Positions 17,034-27,179 of a stretch of DNA of 64,000 nt are shown here, piece by piece (position 1 is the first letter of the stretch; each line of letters begins with the position of its first letter). Origin of the DNA: Nitrospira sp. (GTDB lineage: Bacteria; Nitrospirota; Nitrospiria; Nitrospirales; Nitrospiraceae); contig JAHBWR010000003.1 in assembly GCA_019636875.1 (NCBI GenBank), forward strand, positions 1 through 64,000, given 5' to 3'. The notes under the pieces are model-generated. The model worked only from the letters and a program-made list of their open reading frames with translations, made no database searches and had not been told where the DNA came from. The position numbers and the translations under genes are program-made.

Positions 17034-17693
17034 ATGGGTGGTCGAACGACGGCAATGATGTGGAAAAGAATGCTATTGCTTGTGGGAGCGATCGGGCTGT
17101 TGGCTGTGCCGTTCAACGCACAGGCGGCCAAACCGGAGCTCAAGGGTAAGTTTGAAATACTCAAAGACGAAGCTTCGACACATCAGTCGGGCAAGGTGAA
17201 AATAATCGAGTTCGCCGACTTCTATTGTCCCCACTGCCATCATTTCGAAGAGACGGGGGTCACGCTACTCCGGAAGGAATTCGGTGACAAGGTGGAGATC
17301 ACGATGGTCGGGTTTCCTGTTATTCCAGGGAAGCTTCCGACGGCCTTTGATATGTATGAGCAGGCCAAATTGATGGGCAAGGGAGATCAGATGAAAACCG
17401 TGCTCTTTCGCACGATTCATAAGGAGAAGCTCGACGGAGTGCTGGATCGTTCGATTCGGTCGCTCTTGATCAACGAGGTCGGCTTGGATGTGAAGGCCTT
17501 TGAGGCAGGGCTGGAAAGCGGCAAGCCAGCCAAGTTGTTTGAAGAGGGGCGTCGATGGGGAGAGCGGATTAAAGTGTCGTCGACGCCTTCACTCTTGCTG
17601 GATGGGAATATCAAAGTCGATGGTGTGAACATGACACCTGACAACGTTGTCACGATTGTTCGGAGCATCCTTGAGGCGGATGCCAAGAAGTAA
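17034..17693 (+). CDS. DsbA-like periplasmic thiol oxidoreductase
   Basis: A 219-residue exported thioredoxin-fold protein. The signal peptide ends at NAQA; then IIEFADFYCPHCHHFEE gives the C65-P-H-C68 active site used by DsbA-type oxidases. A helical insert follows, and SSTPSLLLDGN provides the cis-proline loop. It would form disulfides in exported proteins, perhaps those of the nearby metal-handling genes. The start at 17034 has AAGGAG nine bases upstream; a GTG at 17016 in frame would lie inside that site and is rejected. It is about 80 bases before the copper ATPase. Confidence 0.85.
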   Translation: MGGRTTAMMWKRMLLLVGAIGLLAVPFNAQAAKPELKGKFEILKDEASTHQSGKVKIIEFADFYCPHCHHFEETGVTLLRKEFGDKVEITMVGFPVIPGKLPTAFDMYEQAKLMGKGDQMKTVLFRTIHKEKLDGVLDRSIRSLLINEVGLDVKAFEAGLESGKPAKLFEEGRRWGERIKVSSTPSLLLDGNIKVDGVNMTPDNVVTIVRSILEADAKK

Positions 17694-17774
17694 CCAGCTT
17701 CAGGGTGAAGTGCTGAATTCTGAGGAGGACAGGACCTTGTCATTCGGCACTCCGGACATATCTTGTGAGGTACG

Positions 17775-20396
17775 ATGGCTATCGATCCTATCTGCGGCAT
17801 GACCGTTGATCCCGCCAAGGCGGCTGGCCAGCACGAACATAAGGGGACGACCTACTATTTCTGTGCGGTGTCCTGTCTGGAACGATTTCGTGCCGACCCG
17901 GAACGGGCGCTCAGCAAGAAGCCGCTGAATCTCATCACGATGCCTGCGCCGCGGAAGCCGTTGCCGATGATGCAACCGGCTCGTCAGGGCGAGATCGATC
18001 CGGTCTGTGGGATGACGGTTCAGCCAGATTCGGCAGCGGGGTCATTCGAGTATCGCGACAAGACATACTATTTCTGCGCGACCAGATGCCTCGACAAGTT
18101 CCGAGCCGACCCCGAGTATTATTTGACCCCACCGGAGCAGCGCGTTCCGAAACCCACTCCAACTGGTGACAACGTCAAGTATGTCTGTCCGATGGACCCC
18201 GAGGTGTCAGAGACCAAGCCTGGGGCCTGTCCCATCTGCGGGATGGCGCTTGAGCCTGAAGACGTAACCGCTCTGCCGACTCGCACCGAATATATCTGCT
18301 CTATGCATCCCGAGGTCGTTCAGGCCGAACCTGGAAGCTGTCCCCTGTGCGGCATGGCCTTGGAGTCGCGCACAGTGACGGTAGAAGAAATCAACCCGGA
18401 ACTGGTGGATATGACGCGCCGTTTCTGGTTGAGCGTGGTCCTCGGGGCACCGATTTTTGCTTTGATGATCTCCGAGATGTTGCCGGGGCAGCCGTTACAG
18501 CACCTGGTGTCCGGGCGAGCGCTGGTCTGGCTCCAATTTTTGCTGGCCACACCGGTGGTGCTGTGGATCGGTCGACCGCTGTTCGAACGTGCGTGGGCGT
18601 CGATCACGAGCGGTCACCTCAACATGTTTACGCTGATCGGACTGGGGACCGGTGCCGCCTATCTGTATAGCGTTGCCGCCACGCTGTTTCCCGATATCTT
18701 TCCTGACTCCTTCCGCACGCATGGAGGGGAGCTCGCCGTCTATTTTGAACCAGCGGTCGCCATTATTGCCCTTGTGTTGTTGGGGCAGGTCTTGGAGCTA
18801 CGAGCAAGAAGTCGGACCAGCAGTGCCCTGAAGGCACTCTTGGGGCTGGCACCGAAAACGGCCCGTGTGATCCGGAAAGATGGTCGTGAAGAAGACATTC
18901 CCTTGGAACAGGTCCAGGTCGGTGACCGGTTGCGCGTGAGGCCAGGAGAGAAAGTTCCGGTGGATGGTGCAGTGGTCGAAGGCTCGAGTACCGTCGATGA
19001 ATCGATGGTGACCGGTGAGCCGATTCCGGTGGAGAAACAAGCGGGGAAGAAGGTCGTAGGGGCCACCGTCAATGGAACCGGTAGCTTTGTGATGCGCGCG
19101 GAGCGAGTCGGTCGAGAAACTGTGCTGGCGCAAATCGTCCGGATGGTCAGTGAGGCCCAACGGACCCGTGCACCGATTCAACGGCTCGCCGATCTGGTCG
19201 CCGGCTACTTCGTACCGATCGTGATCGCACTCTCGATCATCACCTTTGTCGTCTGGGCATTCCTTGGCCCGGAACCGAGCATGGCCTATGCCTTACTGAA
19301 CGCTGTTGCAGTCTTAATCATCGCGTGCCCCTGCGCCTTGGGTCTGGCGACACCCATGTCGATCATGGTCGGTACCGGGCGGGGAGCAACGGCGGGCGTG
19401 CTGATCCGTAACGCCGAAGCCTTGGAGACCCTGGCCAAGGTGGACGTGCTTGTTGTGGATAAGACCGGGACGCTCACGGAAGGCAAACCACGTCTGATGG
19501 CAGTCGTGACCCTTTCTCCTGTCACGGAGCACGATTTGCTTCGGTTGGTCTCGGGCCTGGAGCAAAACAGCGAACATCCCTTGGCCGCCGCAATTGTGTC
19601 TGGTGCCAAGGGTCGAAATATCGTTCCGGCGAAGGCACAGGAGTTTCGCTCACTCACGGGGAAGGGAGTGACAGGCACGGTCGAAGGCCGCACGGTGGCT
19701 GTGGGGACCGCGACGTTTCTTGACGAATTGAACATCGAAACCGCAGCGTTGTCGGCCCAGGCTGAGCCTCTGCGTCATGCAGGTCAAACCGTCATGTTTG
19801 TTGCTCTCGGCGGCAAGCCTGCGGGGTTGCTGGGTGTGGCTGATCCCATTAAGTCCACTACGTTGGAGGCCATCGAACTCTTGCACGAGGAAGGTCTGCG
19901 GATCGTGATGCTGACCGGCGACAATCGAACGACCGCGGAAGCGGTGGGGCGACAGCTGCATCTGGATGATATTCGCGCAGACGTGTTGCCCGAGCAAAAG
20001 GCGGCGGTAGTCAAACAGCTCCAATCCGAAGGGCATGTCGTGGCGATGGCGGGAGACGGAATTAACGACGCCCCGGCTTTGGCTCAGGCCCACGTGGGGA
20101 TCGCCATGGGAACCGGAACCGATGTCGCGATGGAAAGCGCCGGGGTGACGTTGGTGAAGGGAGATCTTCGAGCTATCGTACGGGCCCGGCGTTTAAGCCG
20201 CGGCACCATGAAGAACATCCGACAGAATCTTTTCTTTGCCTTCGTCTACAACACGCTGGGTGTTCCCATTGCTGCCGGTATCCTCTATCCCTTCGTCGGG
20301 GTGCTCTTGAGTCCCATGATCGCGAGCGCGGCCATGACATTCAGCTCTGTCTCGGTGATCGCCAACGCCTTGCGGTTGCGGCATATGGACTTGTGA
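17775..20396 (+). CDS. P1B-type heavy-metal ATPase with tandem YHS and tandem metal-binding N-terminal domains
   Basis: An 873-residue metal-exporting P-type ATPase. The cytoplasmic N-terminus is unusual: two YHS domains (about 1-46 and 72-118, each with DP-x-CGM and YYFCA), then two short heavy-metal-binding domains with CPM/CSM-x-PEV and CGMALE (about 134-160 and 173-198). The core has the phosphatase loop VTGEP, the ion-pathway motif CPC (518-520), phosphorylated Asp562 in DKTGTLT, SEHPLA for nucleotide binding and [13 protein letters not shown] with SEHP points to Cu+/Ag+ export. It is followed by a His-rich protein and a CusBA-like pump, so it belongs to a copper/silver detoxification island. 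Confidence 0.9.
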   Translation: MAIDPICGMTVDPAKAAGQHEHKGTTYYFCAVSCLERFRADPERALSKKPLNLITMPAPRKPLPMMQPARQGEIDPVCGMTVQPDSAAGSFEYRDKTYYFCATRCLDKFRADPEYYLTPPEQRVPKPTPTGDNVKYVCPMDPEVSETKPGACPICGMALEPEDVTALPTRTEYICSMHPEVVQAEPGSCPLCGMALESRTVTVEEINPELVDMTRRFWLSVVLGAPIFALMISEMLPGQPLQHLVSGRALVWLQFLLATPVVLWIGRPLFERAWASITSGHLNMFTLIGLGTGAAYLYSVAATLFPDIFPDSFRTHGGELAVYFEPAVAIIALVLLGQVLELRARSRTSSALKALLGLAPKTARVIRKDGREEDIPLEQVQVGDRLRVRPGEKVPVDGAVVEGSSTVDESMVTGEPIPVEKQAGKKVVGATVNGTGSFVMRAERVGRETVLAQIVRMVSEAQRTRAPIQRLADLVAGYFVPIVIALSIITFVVWAFLGPEPSMAYALLNAVAVLIIACPCALGLATPMSIMVGTGRGATAGVLIRNAEALETLAKVDVLVVDKTGTLTEGKPRLMAVVTLSPVTEHDLLRLVSGLEQNSEHPLAAAIVSGAKGRNIVPAKAQEFRSLTGKGVTGTVEGRTVAVGTATFLDELNIETAALSAQAEPLRHAGQTVMFVALGGKPAGLLGVADPIKSTTLEAIELLHEEGLRIVMLTGDNRTTAEAVGRQLHLDDIRADVLPEQKAAVVKQLQSEGHVVAMAGDGINDAPALAQAHVGIAMGTGTDVAMESAGVTLVKGDLRAIVRARRLSRGTMKNIRQNLFFAFVYNTLGVPIAAGILYPFVGVLLSPMIASAAMTFSSVSVIANALRLRHMDL

Positions 20397-20461
20397 CTTC
20401 CTCAATTGCTGGTATCTTAATACTGTGCAGGTCTTAGGTTAGGATGTACGCACGGTGTAAC

Positions 20462-20899
20462 ATGATACCTTGGTTACGCATAGTGATCCTGGTCTGGGCG
20501 TCTCTCTGGATGCTGGCCGCGCCCTTATTCCATGTCCATCCAGAGGCCGATCACCGGCATGGAGAAGTCGGACATGTGCATGGCGGGACCGTCCATACCG
20601 TATGGTCTCCGGACCTCGACTGTGAGTATGACAACCATGAGCAGGCAACAAGCGGGCATCCGCAACTCGCACACTCAGGTGACGGCCATACGGAGTTTGG
20701 GTTGTCATTGCTGACGGACTCAACCGATCGTAAGTCGCTCAAACCGTATCCGACACTGGTCCTCTGGCTCTCACCGAATGACGTTGTAACGAACGTGGAG
20801 CAGAGTGCCTGGAGGCAGCCGAGCATCACCACTGGGTCATCATCCGCACCATTTATTCACACCATCGTATCTCGCGGTCCGCCCGATCTTCTCGCATAG
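20462..20899 (+). CDS. His-rich exported protein of the metal-resistance island
   Basis: A 145-residue protein with an N-terminal hydrophobic signal or anchor (IPWLRIVILVWASLWMLAAPL) followed by a segment of about 60 residues dense in His, Asp and Glu (FHVHPEADHRHGEVGHVHGG). It has no Cys-based motif. Such His-rich exported proteins next to RND metal pumps probably bind metal in the periplasm. The start at 20462 puts the hydrophobic segment at the N-terminus; an in-frame ATG at 20444 is also possible. No family is recognised. Confidence 0.65.
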   Translation: MIPWLRIVILVWASLWMLAAPLFHVHPEADHRHGEVGHVHGGTVHTVWSPDLDCEYDNHEQATSGHPQLAHSGDGHTEFGLSLLTDSTDRKSLKPYPTLVLWLSPNDVVTNVEQSAWRQPSITTGSSSAPFIHTIVSRGPPDLLA

Positions 20900-20977
20900 A
20901 CGATCCGTACGTTCACGCTATCGAGTTTAGTTACAGGTACGCCTTGGACGATCACCCATGGCGGTAGGAGCATGGCC

Positions 20978-22198
20978 ATGATGGCATCCTGGAAGACTCC
21001 TTTCACACGGTTCGCTGTTGGATCAGCCATAGCGGTATCGGTTGCCGCCGTGTCTGTCTCGTGCCAACCGACACAGGACGAGTCACAGAAACAGACTCCG
21101 CAAGGGACATCACTGCCGACTCAAACCGGCCTGATCGAACTGCCGGAGGGGAGTCCAATGCTCGCACAGATTCATACGGAACAGGTGGAGCACCGTCCCA
21201 TGCGGGTGTCGCTGAAGGCGCAAGGGGGAAAGATCTTACCTAACGAGAATCGGCTGGCCCATCTGGGCCCACGAGTGCCGGGGCGAATTGTCGCGGTCTA
21301 TGCCAATCTTGGAGATCGGGTGAAGACCGGAGATCGGCTTCTTTTGCTCGATAGTCCGGCATTTGGCGAAGCGCAGTTGGAATATCGAAAGAGGCGGACC
21401 GCGATGAGGGTGGCGAAAAGAGCCTTTGAACGAGCCAAGGCGCTTTCAGCCGAAGGTGCGATCGGGATCAGCGAATATCAGCGGCGTGAAGCAGAGCATG
21501 AGAATGCCAGGGCTGAGCTTTACGAGGCTGAAGAGAAGCTCCATTTACTCGGCATGGAGGAGCGTGAAATTGAGCGGCTGTCCGCAAAACAGTTGCCCCA
21601 TGCAGAGGTGGCGCAGGTGTTCCTGCGGGCACCCTTCTCCGGTGAAATCATCGAACGGAATGCGACGGTCGGTGAGGTGGTGGACTCGAGTAAGACGCTC
21701 TTCACGGTGGCGGATCTCTCCACGGTGTGGGTCCGGGCGGACTTTCCGGAACAGCAAATCGGGAAACTGAAAGCCGGGCTTGCCGTGGAGGTTCGAATCT
21801 CCGCGTATCCGGAGACAGTGTTCCAGGGCGCCATTACCTATATCGGGGCCGTCATCGATTCAGCGACCAGAACCGTCACAGCACGTTCGGCCATTCCCAA
21901 CCAAGACCGACGCTTACGGCCGGAAATGTTTGTTGACGTCACGGTTCGTACGGAGGAGCAATCGGTCTTGGCTGTCCCGCGTGCCGCCCTCCAGCAGGTC
22001 GGGAGTCGCACGATGGTCTTCGTCAGACGAGGACCGCGCCGGTTTGAATTTCTCGACGTGACCATCGGGGAAACCTCGAACGAGTACGTGGAAATCAAGT
22101 CGGGATTGATGGAAAAGGACGAAGTAGTGACGGAAGGAAGTTACGCACTGAAGTCTGAAGCGCTTCGTGGGCAGATGTCCATGGGAGGGCCGCTATGA
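20978..22198 (+). CDS. CusB/CzcB-like periplasmic adaptor (membrane fusion protein)
   Basis: A 406-residue adaptor of a heavy-metal RND pump, probably a lipoprotein: the signal segment ends in SVSC followed by Q. It shows the barrel-sandwich half motifs (GRIVAVYANLGDRVKTGDRLLLLDSP and FLRAPFSGEIIERNATVGEVV) flanking a helical hairpin (about 120-190), then beta-barrel and membrane-proximal domains. It lacks the C-terminal metal-chaperone extension of some CusB proteins. AGGAG at 20967-20971 fits the ATG at 20978 better than the one at 20972. Its stop overlaps the start of the pump gene (ATGA, 22195-22198). Confidence 0.88.
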   Translation: MMASWKTPFTRFAVGSAIAVSVAAVSVSCQPTQDESQKQTPQGTSLPTQTGLIELPEGSPMLAQIHTEQVEHRPMRVSLKAQGGKILPNENRLAHLGPRVPGRIVAVYANLGDRVKTGDRLLLLDSPAFGEAQLEYRKRRTAMRVAKRAFERAKALSAEGAIGISEYQRREAEHENARAELYEAEEKLHLLGMEEREIERLSAKQLPHAEVAQVFLRAPFSGEIIERNATVGEVVDSSKTLFTVADLSTVWVRADFPEQQIGKLKAGLAVEVRISAYPETVFQGAITYIGAVIDSATRTVTARSAIPNQDRRLRPEMFVDVTVRTEEQSVLAVPRAALQQVGSRTMVFVRRGPRRFEFLDVTIGETSNEYVEIKSGLMEKDEVVTEGSYALKSEALRGQMSMGGPL

Positions 22199-25100
22199 TC
22201 GAACGGCTGATCCGCACGTCCTTGGAACAGCGGGTCATCGTGCTGCTTGTGGCGATCGGCCTGAGCGTCGGCGGTATCGTCGCCTTCTACTCCCTACCGA
22301 TCGATGCCTTTCCTGATGTCACGCCTGTCCAGGTTCAGGTCATTACCCGCGCGCCCTCCCTGGCACCACCGGAAATCGAGCGCCTGGTGACGTTTCCACT
22401 CGAGATCGAGTTCACAAACCTTCCCGGGAAAACGGAACTCCGGTCGGTTTCCCGGTTTGGGCTCTCGGTGATTACCGTTGTGTTTGAAGATGCCGTTGAC
22501 GTCTATTTTGCCCGGCAGCTGATTTTGGAACGATTGGTTCGCATCCGCTCGCAATTGCCGCCAGGCGCTGACCCCACACTCGGACCTGTGAGCACCGGCC
22601 TCAGCGAAGTGTTCATGTATCTCGTGGAAGGACCATCACAGGGTCTCCAAGAATTACGCACTCTCCACGATTGGGTCATTCGTCCGATGTTACGGGCTGT
22701 CCCGGGTCTTGCGGATGTCGATACCCTTGGAGGATTGTCGAAGCAGTACCACATCCTTGTGGATCCGGATCGCTTGACCAGTCTGGGCCTCACCTTACGT
22801 CATGTTCAAACAGCGGTCACACAGAATAACCAAAATGCAGGCGGCAGCTATATCGAGCGAGGGGGCGATAAGTTGGTCATCCATGGCCAGGGCCTCGCCC
22901 ATTCGGCAGAAGACTTGGAACGTATCGTCGTGACGGCCCGTCAGGGAACGCCGATCTATCTGCGAGATGTCGCGCAGGTTCGTGTGGGAAACGCCGTTCG
23001 ATTGGGAGGTGTCACCCAAGATGGAACCGGCGAGGTCCTCGAAGGCATCGCCGTCATGCTCCGCGGGGGAAACAGTCGGCAGGTTGTTTCCGCAGTGAAA
23101 GACAAACTGACACTGATTGCCAGCCTGTTGCCGGAGGGTGTCACGATCACACCGTTTTATGATCGTATTGAACTCGTGACGCGGGCACTCGAAACCGTGG
23201 AGCGAGCACTGCTGGAAGGGGCTGCCGTTGTCGTGCTTGTCCTGTACCTCTTCCTCAGAAACCTGCGCGGCGCGCTTGTCGTGGCCCTCACATTGCCGTT
23301 GGCCACGCTGAGCACGTTTGTCATCATGCAACAGGTCGGCCTCTCGGCCAATCTGATGTCGTTGGGTGGGCTGGCCATTTCACTGGGAATGATCGTCGAT
23401 GCGGCAATCGTGCAGGTGGAGAACGTCGAGCGCCACATAAGCGAACGGTTCGAAGGGCATGCTTCGTCCACCACCGTATCGGAACGGCTTCCGTTGGTTC
23501 TTCGTGCCGTGTTGGAGGTACGGCGGCCGAGCCTGTTCGGAGAACTGATTATTGCGCTCACATTTGTTCCGCTCCTGACGCTCCAGGGCATTGAAGGGAA
23601 GATGTTTATTCCCCTGGCCCTGACCGTGGTGATCGCCTTACTCAGTTCGCTTGTGCTTTCCATGACCATCGTCCCGGTACTGGCGGTGTTTCTCATCGAG
23701 CCACGTTCAGCGACAGGAGAAGGCACAGCCCTATCTCGAGGGCGCAGACTATATCGGGGACTCTTGGAACTGGCCATTCGCCGGACTCCGGTCGTCGTCT
23801 TCGTGGCCGTGGCTATTCTGGTTGTCGGGATTGGCTTGGTCCCCTTCATCGGCCGCGAGTTTGTGCCGATCATGGATGAAGGTTCGATCGTGGTGAATTT
23901 AGTCCGACTGCCGAGCATCGGCCTCACTGAATCACTCAAGATTTCTGGACAGGTTGAGCGAATGTTGTTGGAACTCCCGGACGTGCGTTCAGTGGTGACC
24001 CGCACCGGTGCAAACGAGTTGGGGACGGATCCCATGGGAATGGAACTCAGCGACATGTATGTGTTGCTCAAGCCCGAATCCGAGTGGAACGCCCATAGCA
24101 AACGAGAGATTGAAGAGCAGGTCCGGTACCGGCTTGGGCAGATTCCCGGGATTGCCTTCGGATTGTCTCAGCCGATCTCAATGCGGGTCGATGAGCTGGT
24201 GTCGGGAGTCCGATCGCAGGTGGCGGTCAAGCTGTTCGGTGATGATCTTGATGTATTACGGATGAAGGGAGACGAAATTGCGCGAGTACTGCGCCAAGTG
24301 CCCGGCATGTTCGATATTCGCACCGAACAGATTTCCGGACTCTACTATCTGAAACTTGATGTCGACCGATTCAAGGTGGCTCGTTATGGAATCAATGTGG
24401 CCGACATCACGGAGGTCATCCAGGCCGTTGGTGCCGGGATTGAAGCAGGAGAGGTCTTTGAAGGGCAACGGCGATTTCCGATCGTCATGCGATTTCCAGA
24501 CGATCGGAGGGATGATATCCAGTCCATTGCCACCCTGTGGGTGACGGCGCCGGATGGCTCACGCATTCCGTTGAAGGATCTTGCAGAGGTGCAGATCGTG
24601 GAAGGGCCGGCACAAATCAGCCGGGAACAAGCTCGCCGCCGCATTGTCGTCGAAGCGAACGTGATCGGACGCGATCTTGTTGGTGCCGTCGAAGGAGCGC
24701 GGACAGCGGTGGAACAACGGGTACAGCTTCCCCCGGGCTATTACATCACGTGGGGAGGACAGTTTGAGAATCAACAACGAGCCATGTCGCGTCTGGCTAT
24801 TGTGGTGCCGATGGTCATCGGACTCATTTTCTTGCTTCTGTTTGTGACCTTCGGGAATGTTCGGCAGGCAACACTCATTCTGCTGGCCATTCCCTTTGCG
24901 ATGGTCGGCGGCCTCGCGGCATTGTTGATCGGTGGGCTCTATCTCTCCGTACCGGCATCCGTGGGGTTTATTGCCTTGTTTGGTGTCGCCGTACTGAACG
25001 GGGTCATAAAAATCTCCTACATCAACCAGTTGCGTCGTCAGGGCATGCCGCTTGATGAGGCCGTGCTGACTGGGATGGTCATGCGATTGCGCCCTATATT

Positions 25101-25296
25101 GATGACTGCCCTCGTAGCTGCACTGGGACTCACCCCCTTACTGCTTGCGGCCGGCCCGGGTTCTGAGATTCAGCGGCCGCTGGCGACCGTTGTCATCGGC
25201 GGATTACTCTCGTCCACGGTGCTGACGTTGATTGTCCTGCCTGTCCTGTATCGATGGATCGAGCGTCGGGTGGAAAAGCGACTCAGCGTGACTTAG
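22195..25296 (+). CDS. CusA/CzcA-like heavy-metal RND efflux pump
   Basis: A 1033-residue inner-membrane pump with the RND plan of twelve helices and two large periplasmic loops. The helix-4 signature GMIVDAAIVQVEN near residue 400 carries the proton-relay Asp and matches heavy-metal-type RND proteins; GTDPMGMELSDMYVLLKP is also typical of CzcA/CusA. The motif form VDAAIV is nearer Cu/Ag pumps than Zn/Cd pumps, but the metal is not certain. Together with the adaptor it would drive periplasmic or cytosolic metal out of the cell. No outer-membrane channel gene of the CusC type is present in the window, so a shared one must be used. Confidence 0.9.
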   Translation: MIERLIRTSLEQRVIVLLVAIGLSVGGIVAFYSLPIDAFPDVTPVQVQVITRAPSLAPPEIERLVTFPLEIEFTNLPGKTELRSVSRFGLSVITVVFEDAVDVYFARQLILERLVRIRSQLPPGADPTLGPVSTGLSEVFMYLVEGPSQGLQELRTLHDWVIRPMLRAVPGLADVDTLGGLSKQYHILVDPDRLTSLGLTLRHVQTAVTQNNQNAGGSYIERGGDKLVIHGQGLAHSAEDLERIVVTARQGTPIYLRDVAQVRVGNAVRLGGVTQDGTGEVLEGIAVMLRGGNSRQVVSAVKDKLTLIASLLPEGVTITPFYDRIELVTRALETVERALLEGAAVVVLVLYLFLRNLRGALVVALTLPLATLSTFVIMQQVGLSANLMSLGGLAISLGMIVDAAIVQVENVERHISERFEGHASSTTVSERLPLVLRAVLEVRRPSLFGELIIALTFVPLLTLQGIEGKMFIPLALTVVIALLSSLVLSMTIVPVLAVFLIEPRSATGEGTALSRGRRLYRGLLELAIRRTPVVVFVAVAILVVGIGLVPFIGREFVPIMDEGSIVVNLVRLPSIGLTESLKISGQVERMLLELPDVRSVVTRTGANELGTDPMGMELSDMYVLLKPESEWNAHSKREIEEQVRYRLGQIPGIAFGLSQPISMRVDELVSGVRSQVAVKLFGDDLDVLRMKGDEIARVLRQVPGMFDIRTEQISGLYYLKLDVDRFKVARYGINVADITEVIQAVGAGIEAGEVFEGQRRFPIVMRFPDDRRDDIQSIATLWVTAPDGSRIPLKDLAEVQIVEGPAQISREQARRRIVVEANVIGRDLVGAVEGARTAVEQRVQLPPGYYITWGGQFENQQRAMSRLAIVVPMVIGLIFLLLFVTFGNVRQATLILLAIPFAMVGGLAALLIGGLYLSVPASVGFIALFGVAVLNGVIKISYINQLRRQGMPLDEAVLTGMVMRLRPILMTALVAALGLTPLLLAAGPGSEIQRPLATVVIGGLLSSTVLTLIVLPVLYRWIERRVEKRLSVT

Positions 25297-25330
25297 GCTG
25301 ATATGAAGCGACTATCGTTACCAGTTGACG

Positions 25331-25741
25331 ATGAAGAAGAACACCATCTCCCATACAAGCTCATTCGGGCTCTTGGTACTGGTTGGCTTGTGTGAAGTGG
25401 GTGGTGGGTATTTGGTTTGGCTTGCGCTCAGTGAGAATTGGCACTGGGTGTATGCGGCATTGGGCGCATTGCTACTGATGCTCTATGGAATCATTCCGAC
25501 CCTGCAGCCAGCTCACTTCGGTTGTGTCTATGCGGTATACGTCGGCATGTTTATCGCGCTGTCATTACTCAGGGGTTGGGGCATCGATGGAGTCCGTCCC
25601 GTTCAGTATGACACGATAGGAGCCATCCTTTGTTCAGGTGGAATGCTTGTCATGATGTACGCTCCAAGGACATGTAAAGAAATCATGGTTTGTCGTGAAT
25701 GGATAGACCTAAAACTGGTGGCCGGACGGTGGCAAAGGTGA
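25331..25741 (+). CDS. YnfA/UPF0060-family membrane protein
   Basis: A 136-residue protein with four membrane helices that matches the YnfA family: EVGGGYLVWLALSE, YGIIPTLQPAHFG, YAVYVGMFIALSLLRGW and IDGVRPVQYDTIGA. The family belongs to the small drug/metabolite transporter group and is about 108 residues long; here about 20 extra residues lie at the C-terminus (CKEIMVCREW onward). Substrate unknown. The ATG at 25331 is preferred over TTG at 25325. It lies 34 bases after the RND pump gene and may share its transcript. Confidence 0.8.
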   Translation: MKKNTISHTSSFGLLVLVGLCEVGGGYLVWLALSENWHWVYAALGALLLMLYGIIPTLQPAHFGCVYAVYVGMFIALSLLRGWGIDGVRPVQYDTIGAILCSGGMLVMMYAPRTCKEIMVCREWIDLKLVAGRWQR

Positions 25742-25769
25742 GAACGGCGAGAACGTGTACGAATCGGCT

Positions 25770-26435
25770 TCAGCGTTCAATCTGAAGTTTCAGGTCATCG
25801 AAATAAGTTACTGCATCGGACTTAGTCCAAAGTCCAATTTGGCCCGTTGAGAAGGCCCGATCACATACGTCAAATACCTGCTTGTCATCGAAGAAGACTT
25901 GGGCCTGACATCCTCTCGCGATGACACGGAGTGTATGCCACTGTCGGATGTCAATGATCTGGTTGAAGTTCTTGAGCATCTGCCGGACACCCTTCACGAC
26001 CCGATAGATTCTGATATTTTGTTCCAGCGGATTCGCTCTCGCCAGGTAGTAGTTGCGATCATCGGTAGCCCTCCAGATCAAGCCGCCCCCCATATCGGCT
26101 TTCCCGTCAATCGGCAACAGTGAAACTTGAAGCGCGAGGTCGGATGCCGTTGTTCCATTGCTCAACACGGTCTTGTATGCGTGTTCTGCACCCTTTGCCA
26201 TGAGTTGTCCAAGTACGTGAGGAGGGCTTTTCGCCTGGTCAGTTTCAAGCACTCTCCAATCCCCGGCAGGTCTACCATCGAATAGGGTTCCCAGTACGAA
26301 ATGAGAGGGAAGTGTATTCAGTGGATCCGTATCAAAGGTCCACACATGGGTTGAGGGCTCAAGGCCGAATCCGGCCCCCGGTCCCGCGATAAGCAGGACG
26401 GTTGCGAGTAAAAGATGCTGGAGAGACGTCCTCAT
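25770..26435 (-). CDS. exported LamG/DUF1080-like beta-sandwich protein
   Basis: A 221-residue exported protein; the signal peptide ends near GAGFG. The body looks like a concanavalin-type jelly roll: FDTDPLNTLPSHF, GGGLIWRATDDRNYYLARANPLEQNIRIYRVVKG, WHTLRVIARGCQAQVFFDDKQVFDV and GQIGLWTKSDAVTYFDDLKL, which is the layout of DUF1080/LamG domains. These bind or cleave glycans or act as adhesion modules; no catalytic residues can be assigned. The stop of the gene upstream on the same strand (26439) is only three bases from its start, so the two form an operon. Confidence 0.65.
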   Translation of the reverse strand: MRTSLQHLLLATVLLIAGPGAGFGLEPSTHVWTFDTDPLNTLPSHFVLGTLFDGRPAGDWRVLETDQAKSPPHVLGQLMAKGAEHAYKTVLSNGTTASDLALQVSLLPIDGKADMGGGLIWRATDDRNYYLARANPLEQNIRIYRVVKGVRQMLKNFNQIIDIRQWHTLRVIARGCQAQVFFDDKQVFDVCDRAFSTGQIGLWTKSDAVTYFDDLKLQIER

Positions 26436-26438
26436 GGT

Positions 26439-27179
26439 CTATCGCCAGGTGACTTCCTCCCAAACGAGATGGACAAAGGTTTCAAAGGGAGGAAAGTTGT
26501 CGGAATTCTGTTCTTTGGAACGAACCCACAGATCGATTTCCATACTGGCTGGGTCGGTTTCACCGCCTGGCATCATGCGTTTAACTGGGTAACGGACCTC
26601 ATGGGTCTTGGGATCGCGAGAGCGCTCCATCACCATGAAGTGCGCATCATAATCTTTGTAGAGAACGTGGCCGTCCTTATACATCGTTGAGGTACCCCAC
26701 CCGCCTAAGTACAGCCAGGTTTTGGGATAGAGTGAATCACCGTTGTTGGAGTCCCCATGCTCATAAATTCTTGTGGCAATGCCTCCATCCTGGAAGGGAG
26801 CCCTTTCGGTAAATCGATCAAATACGATTCGATACTGATGAGCGCCTTCGAGAAATTCGGCTGTCACGTTCCCGGAGTTGGTACGTTCATTGACTTCGAT
26901 ATCTATGGTCCCTTTCACGGCAGTCAGCCGTTTCCCAGCGTAGTCCATGTGGTCCCAAGGCGACCTATCGCTCATATTCCCAACGAGGAAGGCCCGATCA
27001 CCCTTGAGGCGAAACTCACCGCTGTAGTGAGGGTGCTCAGTAGCCTTAAAAATTCTCGTGCCTTCATCGCCTTTAGGGGTACCGAAGGTACCTTCTTCCG
27101 TAAACCCAAGTGATGCAAAGATTCCTGAGCCGATTGTCAGTAGAATGAATGCGAGATTATGCACGAAACGTGTCATCAT
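26439..27179 (-). CDS. exported protein of unknown function
   Basis: A 246-residue protein with a signal peptide (MTRFVHNLAFILLTIGSGIF). The mature part is beta-rich and hydrophilic, without cysteines, and contains no motif I recognise; segments such as YSGEFRLKGDRAFLVGNMSDRSPWDHMDY and RIYEHGDSNNGDSLYPKTWLYLGGWG suggest a beta-sandwich. ATG codons at 27179 and 27176 sit behind GAGGGTAC. It is the first gene of a two-gene unit with the jelly-roll protein at 25770. A joint periplasmic or surface role is a guess. Confidence 0.6.
   Translation of the reverse strand: MMTRFVHNLAFILLTIGSGIFASLGFTEEGTFGTPKGDEGTRIFKATEHPHYSGEFRLKGDRAFLVGNMSDRSPWDHMDYAGKRLTAVKGTIDIEVNERTNSGNVTAEFLEGAHQYRIVFDRFTERAPFQDGGIATRIYEHGDSNNGDSLYPKTWLYLGGWGTSTMYKDGHVLYKDYDAHFMVMERSRDPKTHEVRYPVKRMMPGGETDPASMEIDLWVRSKEQNSDNFPPFETFVHLVWEEVTWR

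Noticed and set aside
23157-24101. 314-residue open frame on the minus strand
   Set aside because: Antisense to the CusA-like pump; Ser/Thr/Arg-rich composition typical of a shadow frame.
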